Of a stretch of DNA of 64,000 bases, positions 53,977 through 62,943 are shown piece after piece; within the stretch, counting starts at the first letter, position 1, and every line of letters starts with the position of its first letter. Under the pieces are notes generated by a model. The model searched no databases. It worked only from the letters and a program-made list of their open reading frames with translations, and was not told the origin of the DNA. The stretch comes from Ostreococcus lucimarinus CCE9901. Its lineage: Eukaryota > Chlorophyta > Mamiellophyceae > Mamiellales > Bathycoccaceae. The position numbers were made by a program, and so were the translations under genes. The stretch is taken from positions 682,001 through 746,000 of the forward strand of contig NC_009357.1 in assembly GCF_000092065.1 (NCBI RefSeq), written 5' to 3'.

Positions 53977-55152
53977 TTAGTAGAAGCCGAAGCCCTTGGC
54001 CGCGTTGGTGAGGACGTTGGAGTGAACCGGGTCCGCAACGTGGGATTGCCAGTTGGCGATCGGGCCTTCTTGGGTGGCGAGCGCTTGGAAGATGCAGCCC
54101 AACCACGCGAACATGGACAAGCGGCAGTGCTTGAGCTCCTTGATCTTGAGTTCTTCAAGGTCGCCAGACTCGGCGAGGCCGAGCGGGTCGAAGCGTCCAC
54201 CCGGGTTGACGTCACCGACGGTGAGGCCATCATCGAACGGAGAGTCGGAGATACCGGTACGGTACGCTTCCGCGGCGCCGACGAGAACGATCTCGATGAT
54301 GAGAACGTTCCAGAAGGACGGGTAGCCAGAGCCTTCCGGCGCGAGCGGGGCGACGGCGCCCGGGAACTTGTCCGCGACGGCGGTGCAGTCATCCGGGGTG
54401 CACAAGGTACCCGCGGTGAACCACGGGATGCCGGTGCCGTTTTCGGCGGCCCACGCACCGGTGACGCCAAGCATCGCCCAGCGGCCGTGGATCACTTCAC
54501 GCTCGGCGTTCTTTTCGTCGCCGAACGGGATGATCGGGGATTCGCCACCGCCCGGGTAGGTACCGAATTCCGGGTAGATGTCAGCCTTGACCGTCGTGGA
54601 GACAGACTTGGCCTGCGATCGAACGAAGTTTATATTCTCCAGTCAGTCTCGTCGTCTCGTGATCGCGCACGCCCATCCGTCGTCGTCCGCCGACGCGCCC
54701 GCCGCTCTAAAAAGTCTGTTCCCCCCCCGATCCACGTTTTCACGGTTCACGACTCGTGCCGACCCCCATCCGCGGCGATAAGAGCGAAACCGTATCTCGC
54801 GCGCGGCGTCCCGCCCGATCGCCCGCGTCGCGCGCGCGTCGCCCGCGACCGACGCCTCGACCCCCGACGTCGCGCGACGCGCGCGACACATTTCCAGCAT
54901 CCACCGCGCGCCGTCCCGCGCCCGTCCGCGCGACACCGCCCGCGCGAGGGCGCCGCGCGCGATCGCCCACCGCGATCGATCGCCCGATCGTTCGTTCGTT
55001 CGTTCGACGCGCGCGCGTCGCGTCCCTCGCGCGCGTCGTCGTCCCGCGCGTCGTCGCGCGTCGCGCGAAGGCTAAAAAATACGCACTTGGATCTTGGTCG
55101 CCTTGAAGGCGGCGACGCGGCCGACGAAGGAGGAAGCGAGAAGGGCAGACAT
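53977..55152 (-). CDS. Prasinophyte light-harvesting chlorophyll a/b protein (Lhcp), minus copy, two exons
   Basis: Exon 1 is 55087-55152 and exon 2 is 53977-54612; 233 aa. Exon 1 (22 codons, MSALLASSFVGRVAAFKATK...) encodes most of the plastid transit peptide. Exon 2 contains helix 1 with the chlorophyll-binding EREVIHGRWAMLGVTGAWA, helix 2 (SFWNVLIIEIVLVGAAEAYR) and helix 3 with ELKHCRLSMFAWLGCIFQA. The ELK-H-C-R and E-x-x-H-G-R pairs are standard LHC ligand sites. The protein belongs to the prasinophyte-specific Lhcp antenna. It is probably identical in sequence to the plus copy. The 474-nt intron starts GTGCGT and ends with ACTGACTGG...CAG. It is longer than the usual introns here. Confidence 0.93.
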
Positions 55153-55488
55153 TACGACTGAGTGTGCGTGAATGCCGCGCGCGGCGCGCCACCGGTGGCG
55201 GTCGAGGCGCGCGCGCGGGCGCGGCCTCGCGGCGAACGAGATCTTCCGTGATGGGCGAAATACGGCGTGGAATGCGTGAATATCTCGCGATCGGGGTGTT
55301 TTATGTTTTATGCGTCGCGGCGCGCGCGATCGAGATCGCGATCGACGCGTTCGGGTTCGCGCGTCGCGCGCGATCGATCGTGCGTCGATCGATCGCGCGA
55401 TCGATCGATCGATCGATGGCGCGCGATCGATGGCGCGCGATCTCGCGCGCGCGCGCGAGCGGCATACCTGCACACGCACATTTCTACA
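55153..55488. promoter_or_regulatory. Shared 336-bp divergent promoter of the Lhcp pair, with GATC palindromes
   Basis: Between the two start codons. Positions about 55368-55440 hold runs of cgatcgatcg and gcgcgatcga that are self-complementary and can form hairpins or cruciforms. A tttatgttttatg near 55300 is the only AT-rich spot. The flanks of the two ATGs differ, so the promoters are not copies of each other. Confidence 0.5.
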
Positions 55489-56614
55489 ATGTCTGCCCTT
55501 CTCGCTTCCTCCTTCGTCGGCCGCGTCGCCGCCTTCAAGGCGACCAAGATCCAAGTGCGTATTTTTTAGCCTTCGCGCGACGCGCGACGACGCGCGGGAC
55601 GACGACGCGCGCGAGGGACGCGATCGCATCGCGCGCCATCGATCGACGGCGTGAGATACGCGACATCGCGCGCGCGGCGCGCATCGCGTCGTCGCGACGC
55701 GGGACGTGCGACGCCGCGAAGGGCGTCGCGGGAAGCGATGTCGATGATTATTTGTGATCGCGACGCGACGCGCGTCGGCGTCGCGACGCGTCGCGACGGG
55801 CGAGCGGGCGCTCGATCGCCGCGGCGATAGGATAACCGCGATACGGATATTTTCTATCTGTTTGTTTGACTGGACGAAGCGCGGGCGCGGGGCGGAGGAC
55901 GCGGGTGATTGGATCGATCGTTCGAGCGAAGAGAGGAGACTGACGAAAGAAACGCGATGTGTTTTACGAAATGAACAGGCCAAGTCTGTCTCCACGACGG
56001 TCAAGGCTGACATCTACCCGGAATTCGGTACCTACCCGGGCGGTGGCGAATCCCCGATCATCCCGTTCGGCGACGAAAAGAACGCCGAGCGTGAAGTGAT
56101 CCACGGCCGCTGGGCGATGCTTGGCGTCACCGGTGCGTGGGCCGCCGAAAACGGCACCGGCATCCCGTGGTTCACCGCGGGTACCTTGTGCACCCCGGAT
56201 GACTGCACCGCCGTCGCGGACAAGTTCCCGGGCGCCGTCGCCCCGCTCGCGCCGGAAGGCTCTGGCTACCCGTCCTTCTGGAACGTTCTCATCATCGAGA
56301 TCGTTCTCGTCGGCGCCGCGGAAGCGTACCGTACCGGTATCTCCGACTCTCCGTTCGATGATGGCCTCACCGTCGGTGACGTCAACCCGGGTGGACGCTT
56401 CGACCCGCTCGGCCTCGCCGAGTCTGGCGACCTTGAAGAACTCAAGATCAAGGAGCTCAAGCACTGCCGCTTGTCCATGTTCGCGTGGTTGGGCTGCATC
56501 TTCCAAGCGCTCGCCACCCAAGAAGGCCCGATCGCCAACTGGCAATCCCACGTTGCGGACCCGGTTCACTCCAACGTCCTCACCAACGCGGCCAAGGGCT
56601 TCGGCTTCTACTAA
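55489..56614 (+). CDS. Prasinophyte light-harvesting chlorophyll a/b protein (Lhcp), plus copy, two exons
   Basis: Exon 1 is 55489-55554, exon 2 is 55979-56614; 233 aa, same translation as the minus copy. The exon junction is ATKIQ + AKSVSTTVKADIYPEFG; the latter half precedes the mature protein. The three LHC helices and their E, H, R and N/H ligands are intact, so both copies should be functional. The 424-nt intron shares only its first ~69 nt with the other copy; its later part has its own GACTGACG and AACAG acceptor. LHCs sit in the thylakoid membrane and pass light energy to the photosystems. Expression of the two copies can differ because their promoters and introns differ. Confidence 0.94.
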
Positions 56615-56914
56615 GCGGTTCACCGCCTTGGTAGCTTCGTCATAGGGTAGCTTGATCGGCGGCCGTCGACTTCGCGTCTACGGTCACCTCCAAGATTTCT
56701 CTGACAGCGCTGGGAATTCCCGACTGCTTTTGGGGCTTTGTCTCTTCAATAACATTCGTTTTAATGATGCATCTCTCGATGTTTGATTACTCTTCGCCTC
56801 CGCGTCGCCGTCGCCGCGCTCTGGATAGCCCGCAGACGCGCGTCCCGGCATCTTGCCCCACACACGCGCGCGCGCGTTCCCTTCGCCCCCGTGGCCGGAT
56901 CGAACGCGAAGAAC
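56615..56914. other. 300-bp region between Lhcp and the SET gene
   Basis: Only the first 11 nt after the Lhcp stop match the other copy. An AT-rich stretch, caataacattcgttttaatg, lies near 56747. The open frame that extends the SET gene upstream (from 56783) is arginine-rich and not taken. No RNA gene is seen. Confidence 0.4.
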
Positions 56915-58462
56915 ATGGCGACGACGATCGCTTCGCGCGCCGTCGCGGCGACGACGCCCCGCGCGCGCGCGCGCGCGCGAACGAATCCCCGCGCGTCGTC
57001 CACCTCGCGTCGGACCCGCGCGATCGCCGACGCCAACGCCGAGGCGACGGCCGAGGACGCGCGCGAGCTCGCGGCGTGGTTATCCTACGACAAGGGCGTG
57101 GACGCGAGCGGATTAGTGTTCAAAGAGGGCGCGAGAGGCGAGGTGGAGGTGGCCCTGCGCGGAGACGTCGACGCCGGGGCGCGCGTGCTCGCGGTGCCGC
57201 AAGACTGCGCGGTGACGTCCGTGGACGTCGACGCGCACCCGATCGTCAGCGGATTGGCCAAGGGGCGACCAGAGCTCGTCGGGTTGGCGCTGTGGTTGTG
57301 CGCGGAGCGCATCAAGGGTGGAGCGAGCGATTGGGCGCCGTACGTGAAGACGCTCGCGGCGAATCCAGACGCGCCGTTGTTTTGGACCGAGGCGGAAGAT
57401 TTCGCGCTGTTGAAGGGGTCGCCGATCGTGAATGATGCGGTAGAACGCTCGAGGAGCGCGAGGGAGGAATATGCGGCTATCGTGGAGGTCATTAAGGGTG
57501 ATCCCACGGCGTTTCCCGCGGAGGCGTACGAGTTTTTCACCGAGGAGCGCTTCGTGGACGCGCTGGCGACGGTGTGCGCCAAGGCGACTTGGTTACCCAC
57601 GGCATCGTGCTATGCGTTGGTGCCTTTGTTAGACGTCATCACGATTGCTGGATCTCCGGTGCCGGGCGTTTCACCGCCCTCGGCGAAGGATGGAATCGCG
57701 CGGTGCGCTGCGGATTACGACGTCGACAGCGCGTGCGTGGTTTTATCCGCCGTCGTCAAGGCGCCGGCGAACTCGCGAGTCGTACAGTTGGATCCGTTGC
57801 AAAGGAACAACGGTGAGCTGTTCTTGAACACTGGTCGCGTTGATCAGAAGCATCCAGGGGATTATTTGTACATGCGGACCGAGATTCAGCCCTCCGATCG
57901 CTTATTTTCGGCGAAGAAGCAAGTCCTCGAGGGTATGGGTTTCACCGCCGAAAACCAGTACTTTCCGGTGTATGAAGATCGTATGCCGACCCAGTTGTAC
58001 TCTTATCTTCGTTTTGCCCGCGTTCAAGATCCCGGTGAGATGATGGCGGTGTCGTTTGAGGAGGATAAAATCGTTTCGGTGATGAACGAATACGAAATTC
58101 TTCAGCTTCTCATGGGCGATTGTCGAGAGTTAATGTCTGAATACGACACGAATGAGGAAGACGAGCTGAACCTGTTGAAGCTCTCGGACACGATGCGCGT
58201 GCGAGAGATCGAGGCGGCCAAGCTTAGAATGTCCGAGAAGAAGCTCATCGGTTGCACGATGACGGCGGTTCGCAAGCGCTTGGCGCCGATTCGTGGCATC
58301 CCAACCAAGCAAGGCATGGAAGACCCGAACCAGGATCTTTTAGACATTTTCAACGCGATCGAGAGCATTCCAAATAAGCCAAAGGAAATGATGGAAGACT
58401 TCAAGAAGTGGGCGCGTGGGGACTACGAAGACATCCCCAAAGGCGGGGGTGGCTGCGGGTAG
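56915..58462 (+). CDS. Plastid SET-domain protein methyltransferase, Rubisco LSMT-like
   Basis: 515 aa from the ATG at 56915 (MATTIASRAVAATTPRARAR), which begins a Ser/Thr/Arg transit peptide. The SET domain is split by an insert as in LSMT: LVFKEGARGEVEVALRGDVD, then ARVLAVPQDCAVTSVDV, WAPYVKTLAANPDAPLFWTE, and later LVPLLDVITIAG, where LSMT has the conserved 'vPlaDmiNH'. A C-terminal Rubisco LSMT substrate-binding-type helical region follows. LSMT enzymes trimethylate lysines of Rubisco or fructose-bisphosphate aldolase. The NH of the canonical D-x-x-N-H is not kept, which may change activity. A GGGGCG tail ends the protein. Confidence 0.82.
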   Translation: MATTIASRAVAATTPRARARARTNPRASSTSRRTRAIADANAEATAEDARELAAWLSYDKGVDASGLVFKEGARGEVEVALRGDVDAGARVLAVPQDCAVTSVDVDAHPIVSGLAKGRPELVGLALWLCAERIKGGASDWAPYVKTLAANPDAPLFWTEAEDFALLKGSPIVNDAVERSRSAREEYAAIVEVIKGDPTAFPAEAYEFFTEERFVDALATVCAKATWLPTASCYALVPLLDVITIAGSPVPGVSPPSAKDGIARCAADYDVDSACVVLSAVVKAPANSRVVQLDPLQRNNGELFLNTGRVDQKHPGDYLYMRTEIQPSDRLFSAKKQVLEGMGFTAENQYFPVYEDRMPTQLYSYLRFARVQDPGEMMAVSFEEDKIVSVMNEYEILQLLMGDCRELMSEYDTNEEDELNLLKLSDTMRVREIEAAKLRMSEKKLIGCTMTAVRKRLAPIRGIPTKQGMEDPNQDLLDIFNAIESIPNKPKEMMEDFKKWARGDYEDIPKGGGGCG

Positions 58463-58505
58463 TTTTAGAAAATTTTAAGCGCGTTTATATTAATGTACCC
58501 ACTCT

Positions 58506-60317
58506 CTACTTGCTAATGTCTTCCTCGTCTTCGTCTTCGTCCTCGTCCTCGTCCTCGTCCGCACTTTTGTCGAAAATTTGTTCCAAAGCGTTGACGACGT
58601 CAGCGTTCGTATCCATCAAGAAGAAGAGATCGTCGAGTAACGCTTGCTGAGTCTCTTCTTCCGTTTCGAATTCACGCTGCGGCAGCTCCTCTAATTCCAT
58701 GAAGTCATTGATCTCGAGGTTGAAGTACGCCTGCTTCAGAGCCTTGACTTCATCTTCGCTCACGACGGAGGTTACTACGCCTGGGGCCATGGTACCGAGA
58801 CGCCCGCATCGACCGGCTCGATGTAAATAACTGCTCGTTGAAGGAGCGTCTAAACTATAAATGTGCTGAATATTTGGCATATCCAGCCCCCGCTCACTTT
58901 CAGACGTGCACACTAATATGCTAGCCTTGTTGTTCTTGAAATCTTGAACCGTTCGCAAAGCCTCGGTGCCCTCGGGGAGCAACATCAACAGCTTGTGTTC
59001 GCCCCAGAGCGCCTTCCGCACGGGCCCAGCCGTAACTTTCGCCGCTTCGCTATTCGGAACAAAAATGAACGTTCGCGGCGGTGGTGCATCTTCTCCTGCT
59101 TCTTCGAGATCTTTACGAAGCTGTCGCGTGAGTGCGATAAGCTTGCGAGAACGGTCCTTCACGACGAGCATTCGGTGCGTGATGCCCGGGGGCACGCGCA
59201 TACCGCCGCCCGTGGTGATCCAAATGGGATCCTTCATTAGACCTTTAGATGTGCACCGATCGACGATCTCTTGCGACAACGCCACGCCACTAAGACACAC
59301 GCATCGGTCCTCCATCACTGGCTCGTATGGTGACGGTTTGAGCAACACATCCATCGCATCTGGGTGCTTGTCGAAGAGCACATCCGCTTCGTCGGCGATG
59401 ATGAATTGTGCCAGATCCACCTCTAAATCTCCTTGTAGCTTCAAATCTTTGAGCTCTTCGGGCGTTCCGACGACGATTTCCGCGATGCATAAGTCGGGAT
59501 CCGGATTCAACACGTGCTTTTCAAAATCAAACGCGCCCTTCACCTTCACGCCGCGGGGACCGATGTATCTAAAGATGTTACCCGAATCTCCTGGTCTCTG
59601 CGTGCTCACGTTCCCTCCGAGTATGCGCCATATCAGCATAGAGTTCTGTACCACCAGTTCTCTCGTCGGCACGATCACCAGCAACTGCAGCATCCCTCTC
59701 CCCACGTAATTCAACCCGTCGATGCTCGGCATGAGGTACGCCAGCGTCTTCCCGCTCCCCGTCTGACTCGAAATAACCACGTCGTTCACGTTCATCATCG
59801 CCAGCGCCGCCCGTCGCTGAATCGCCGTGGGATATCGGAACCCTAAATCCTCCGCCCGAGACGCGATCCAGTTCGCCATTCCGAGCGACCGCCAATCGAG
59901 CAACTGCTCCCGCGGGTCCGTCATCCCTTGCACGCGCCGCAGCTTTTCCGACACCCTCTGCGCCAACCCGTAATCCTCCTCAAATATCGCCTTATTCAGC
60001 GCCGTGGTGAGAATGTTTTCATCCTCCGTCCCGTCCGCGTCGAACCCATCGAGCGCAGACGCGTCGCTCGCTCCGTCGTCACCGGTCCCGCCGTCACCGA
60101 ACGGCGCCGCGTCTCGCGCGCGCAATCGGTCGCCTCGCGCGCGCGGGCCCGCGCGCGGACGCGCGCGACGCGTCGATGACGACGCTCGCGACGTCCGCGC
60201 CCGTCGCGGGACGCTCGCGCGATGTCCGCTCGCGACGCGCATGCCGCGGTCGTTCGCGCGCGTCGAGTGACGTCGCGCCCGCGCGCTCGAGGCGACACGA
60301 GCGCGTCGCGGTTTCAC
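58506..60317 (-). CDS. Plastid DEAD-box RNA helicase (RH22/RH39-like)
   Basis: 603 aa from 60317; an in-frame methionine at 60242 is also possible. The first ~80 residues are Arg/Ser/Ala-rich like a transit peptide. Motifs in order: Q motif FRYPTAIQRRAA, motif I SSQTGSGKT (~180), Ia VPTRELVVQ, Ib VGTPEEL, II DEAD (~305), V RGLDMPN and VI HRAGRCGR. A clear SAT motif III was not found; the equivalent place reads CLSGVALS. The tail is acidic (DEDEDEDEDEDEEDISK), from a GAC/GAG repeat. Plant RH22 and RH39 act in plastid ribosome assembly and 23S rRNA processing. This role is inferred. Confidence 0.87.
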   Translation of the reverse strand: MKPRRARVASSARARRHSTRANDRGMRVASGHRASVPRRARTSRASSSTRRARPRAGPRARGDRLRARDAAPFGDGGTGDDGASDASALDGFDADGTEDENILTTALNKAIFEEDYGLAQRVSEKLRRVQGMTDPREQLLDWRSLGMANWIASRAEDLGFRYPTAIQRRAALAMMNVNDVVISSQTGSGKTLAYLMPSIDGLNYVGRGMLQLLVIVPTRELVVQNSMLIWRILGGNVSTQRPGDSGNIFRYIGPRGVKVKGAFDFEKHVLNPDPDLCIAEIVVGTPEELKDLKLQGDLEVDLAQFIIADEADVLFDKHPDAMDVLLKPSPYEPVMEDRCVCLSGVALSQEIVDRCTSKGLMKDPIWITTGGGMRVPPGITHRMLVVKDRSRKLIALTRQLRKDLEEAGEDAPPPRTFIFVPNSEAAKVTAGPVRKALWGEHKLLMLLPEGTEALRTVQDFKNNKASILVCTSESERGLDMPNIQHIYSLDAPSTSSYLHRAGRCGRLGTMAPGVVTSVVSEDEVKALKQAYFNLEINDFMELEELPQREFETEEETQQALLDDLFFLMDTNADVVNALEQIFDKSADEDEDEDEDEDEEDISK

Positions 60318-60365
60318 CGCCTCGTCGTCGATCGACGGTCAAGGGTCGACGCGAAACTAGATCGT

Positions 60366-60454
60366 GAACCTAAAATGAGGTTCACATTCGTCGATGGCGT
60401 CGATCGATGGACGGTTTCGAGGCAACCTGCGCGCGCGAAACTGAAATGAGGTTC
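60366..60454. repeat. Small repeats upstream of the DUF92 gene
   Basis: The string aaatgaggttc occurs at 60373-60383 and again at 60444-60454, 71 nt apart. At 60366-60383 gaacct and aggttc form a perfect 6-bp inverted repeat. The region is the divergent promoter between the DEAD helicase and the DUF92 gene. Confidence 0.35.
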
Positions 60455-60561
60455 GGCGTCACCGATCGCCGTGATCGACGCGCAAACCTGGGGCGCGACG
60501 TCGAACCCGTCGCGGCGCGCGTCGAACCTGGGACGGCGCGCAATCATCGACGCGGGAAACT

Positions 60562-61816
60562 ATGCGCGCGTCGTCATCGCACGCGCGCGCGCGTGTCGGT
60601 AGAAATCATGTTCACGCGTCGCGCGCGCGCGCGCGTGGGGTGGACGGTGGACGGCCTTCGCGTGTGGCGACGGCGGAACCGTCGCTAATTCGGGAAGGAT
60701 TGGTGTCGAGCCGTGGGACGCGGGGCGGGGCGCGCGTGCTGGTTCAAACGGGCGCGATCGATCCCGCGAGCGCCGTGTCGGCGGTCCAGGGGTTCGTGCT
60801 CGACGGGTCGCCGGGTTTGCGTGCCGCGGCGATGGCGAATACCGCGGTGTTTACGAGCGGCTTCGGCGTCTTGCGACTCGGGTTGACGCTCGCGGGTATC
60901 GCGCACTCGTGGTTTCTCGGAACGGTGCGTGAATCGCCAGAAACACGCGTGGCGATGCGCATTTAGATTTTTTGTCGCGAGTGCGACGCTCGAACGACCG
61001 TGGGAGGTGATGACAGATGACAGATACTTCCGAGCGCGCGCAACGCGGACCGACAATCGTCGGTGCAGCGACGGCCGCTCCGTGAGCGAGTATCAAAATA
61101 TTAGTTTTCAATCTGATCCCGGAGGTTTCTGATAGTTCTGAGACTCGTTTTTTGTGCGTTCGACAGACTGACTCGCTTTTCCCGCGCGCACGCAGGTCGT
61201 CATGGCGGCGTTTGGTGTCGGAGGATACGCTCTCGTGTGCGCCTACTTCATCGTCGGCAGTGCGGTGACAAAGATAAAATTGAAGGAAAAGCAAGCCGAG
61301 GGGATAGCGGAGGCGCGGGGAGGGCTTCGTGGCCCCGGAAGCGTGTGGGGGAGCGGGACGGCGGGGATTTTGTGCGCTATTGCGGCGCTTTCGGGATGGA
61401 CACCCGTGTCGTTGGAACTCTGGCGGATCGGTTTCGTGGCGAGCTTTTGCAGCAAACTCAGCGACACCACCGCAAGTGAGATCGGCAAGGCCTACGGCAA
61501 GACGACCTATATGAGCACGCCACCGTTCAAGTTAGTTCCCAGAGGTACGGAGGGCGCCGTTAGCGTCGAAGGAACCGTGGCTGGTATCGTCGTATCGGGT
61601 CTGTTCGCCGGGCTTGCGTTCATCATCGGTCAACTGGATGCCGTCGGCGTCGGTGTATGCGTCCTCGCTGCCTTCATCGCGACGACCTTCGAGAGCATGC
61701 TCGGGGCGGCTGTGCAGGGTAGAAAAGGATTTGATTGGATGTCTAACGACGTGGTGAACGGAATACAGATCACGCTCGCGGCTGGGGTGGCCATCGCGTT
61801 GAGAACAATCGTCTGA
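60562..61816 (+). CDS. DUF92/TMEM19 family, phytyl-phosphate kinase VTE6-like, two exons
   Basis: Exons 60562-60924 and 61196-61816 give 327 aa. Exon 1 has a plastid-type N-terminus and the first membrane helix (AMANTAVFTSGFGVLRLGLT); the join LAGIAHSWFLGT + VVMAAFGVGGYALVCAYFIV restores the family start. Exon 2 has VGSAVTKIKLKEKQAEGIAE, the G-P-G-S-V-W-G-S-G site, SKLSDTTASEIGKAYGKTTY and FESMLGAAVQGRKGFDWMSN with DVVNG, all typical for DUF92. Plant VTE6 makes phytyl diphosphate for tocopherol in the plastid envelope. The 271-nt intron has GTGCGT and ACTGACTCG. The exact start codon is uncertain. Confidence 0.85.
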
Positions 61817-61946
61817 GTCGACTAGATTCGAATCATCGTCGCGACGACACTCGTAGTAAAATTTACAAACTAGATAGAATTTAACAGATGGCTAGTTCAG
61901 GACCCCTTTTCTGTCATCCGGCACGGATAATGAAAAATCTCGTTCC

Positions 61947-62885
61947 TCACGACCCCTCCGACGTCGCCGCCCTTTGTTTATCATCGCACCGCGTCACGAA
62001 ATCATGAACCTCGTCGGCAAACTTTTTCGGTTCTTCGAGGTACAACCAATGCCCACAGTTTTCGAAAATCTTCAACTCCGAATCGGGAATCATCTCAGCC
62101 ACCGCTTTGATGCCATCTATGGGAAATATTTTGGTTTCACGTCCCGCCAGGACGAGCGCCGGGATGGTCATGTGTCGACACTCGCTTCGCCAGTCTTGGT
62201 GCGTGTGGTCGTACATCAGCTCGCACAACGCCTCGGGACAGCACTCGAGCGTCTCGCTCTTCACCATGGCGAGCACGTCGGGATCAACGACACTGAGATC
62301 GTGAAAGCAAGCCTCGGCGTTACCATCCGCGAACGTAGACATATCTCTTCTCACAGCCGCCGCCAACGCCTCGTAACTCGCCGCGTCGTAACAACCCAAA
62401 CTCCCCAGCTCCCAATCCGGGCGTCTATTCTGCAACGGGGCCTGATCCACGAGCACCGCGCCGATGACGCTCACCTCGGTCGCATCGCTCCCCCCTCCGA
62501 CGCGCCATCGCGCGCCGCACAACTGTAAGAGCGACCAAACGACCGCGCATCCCATCGACGCGCCGACGAGCACGAACCCGCTCGGCGACAGTCTCGCCGC
62601 CGCCTGCTCCAGGACCTCCCGCAGGTCCATCGCCAGCCGCGCGACGGTGTGGCCGCGTCCCGGACGGTCGCTCCCGCCGTGCCCTCGAAGATCGAACGCG
62701 ATCGTCGCGGGAAAGTCGTCGCGCGCCGCGCGCATCGCCGGCGACCAGTACGCCGCCGTCCCGCTCCAACCGTGGACGAGGACGACGACGGGGCGATCGC
62801 GCGCGGGCGTAGCGCCGCCGACGACGGCGCGGAGGCGAACGCGGCCGCCGTCGACGGGGTCCAGGTCGAGCGCGGTCCACGGCAT
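61947..62885 (-). CDS. Alpha/beta-hydrolase fold protein
   Basis: 312 aa from the methionine at 62885 (MPWTALDLDPVDGGRVRLRA). Key sites: oxyanion loop VVVLVHGWSGTAAYW, AFDLRGHGGSDRPGRGH after strand 4, the nucleophile elbow FVLVGASMGCAVVW (G-x-S-x-G at ~110), an acid residue near ALVLAGRETKIFPID and the catalytic histidine in IFENCGHWLYLEEP. The triad is complete, so it should be an active hydrolase, close to epoxide hydrolase or non-haem haloperoxidase groups. The substrate is unknown. It is convergent with the VTE6-like gene and lies tail to head with the next gene. Confidence 0.87.
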   Translation of the reverse strand: MPWTALDLDPVDGGRVRLRAVVGGATPARDRPVVVLVHGWSGTAAYWSPAMRAARDDFPATIAFDLRGHGGSDRPGRGHTVARLAMDLREVLEQAAARLSPSGFVLVGASMGCAVVWSLLQLCGARWRVGGGSDATEVSVIGAVLVDQAPLQNRRPDWELGSLGCYDAASYEALAAAVRRDMSTFADGNAEACFHDLSVVDPDVLAMVKSETLECCPEALCELMYDHTHQDWRSECRHMTIPALVLAGRETKIFPIDGIKAVAEMIPDSELKIFENCGHWLYLEEPKKFADEVHDFVTRCDDKQRAATSEGS

Positions 62886-62943
62886 CGCGCGTCGACGAGT
62901 GTTTGGGAGCGAGGTCGATTGCAAAGGGCGGCGTCGCTCGGTT

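Larger units (their letters stand above)
53966..56625. repeat. Inverted duplication carrying two Lhcp genes
   Basis: The two arms are 53966-55152 (minus copy) and 55489-56625 (plus copy), head to head. Exon 2 and 11 nt after the stop (650 nt: 53966-54615 and 55976-56625) appear identical, with the same translation in every frame. Exon 1 and the first ~69 nt of the intron (135 nt: 55018-55152 and 55489-55623) are also identical. The 3' part of the introns and the sequences before the ATG differ completely. Confidence 0.88.

Noticed and set aside
54053-55161. Long open frames opposite the Lhcp genes, present in both copies
   Set aside because: They are shadows of highly biased codon use in Lhcp and repeat because the DNA is duplicated; no domain in them.
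53966-56625. Lhcp inverted repeat as a transposon with terminal inverted repeats
   Set aside because: The arms are whole genes with intact exons, and no transposase or target duplication is seen.
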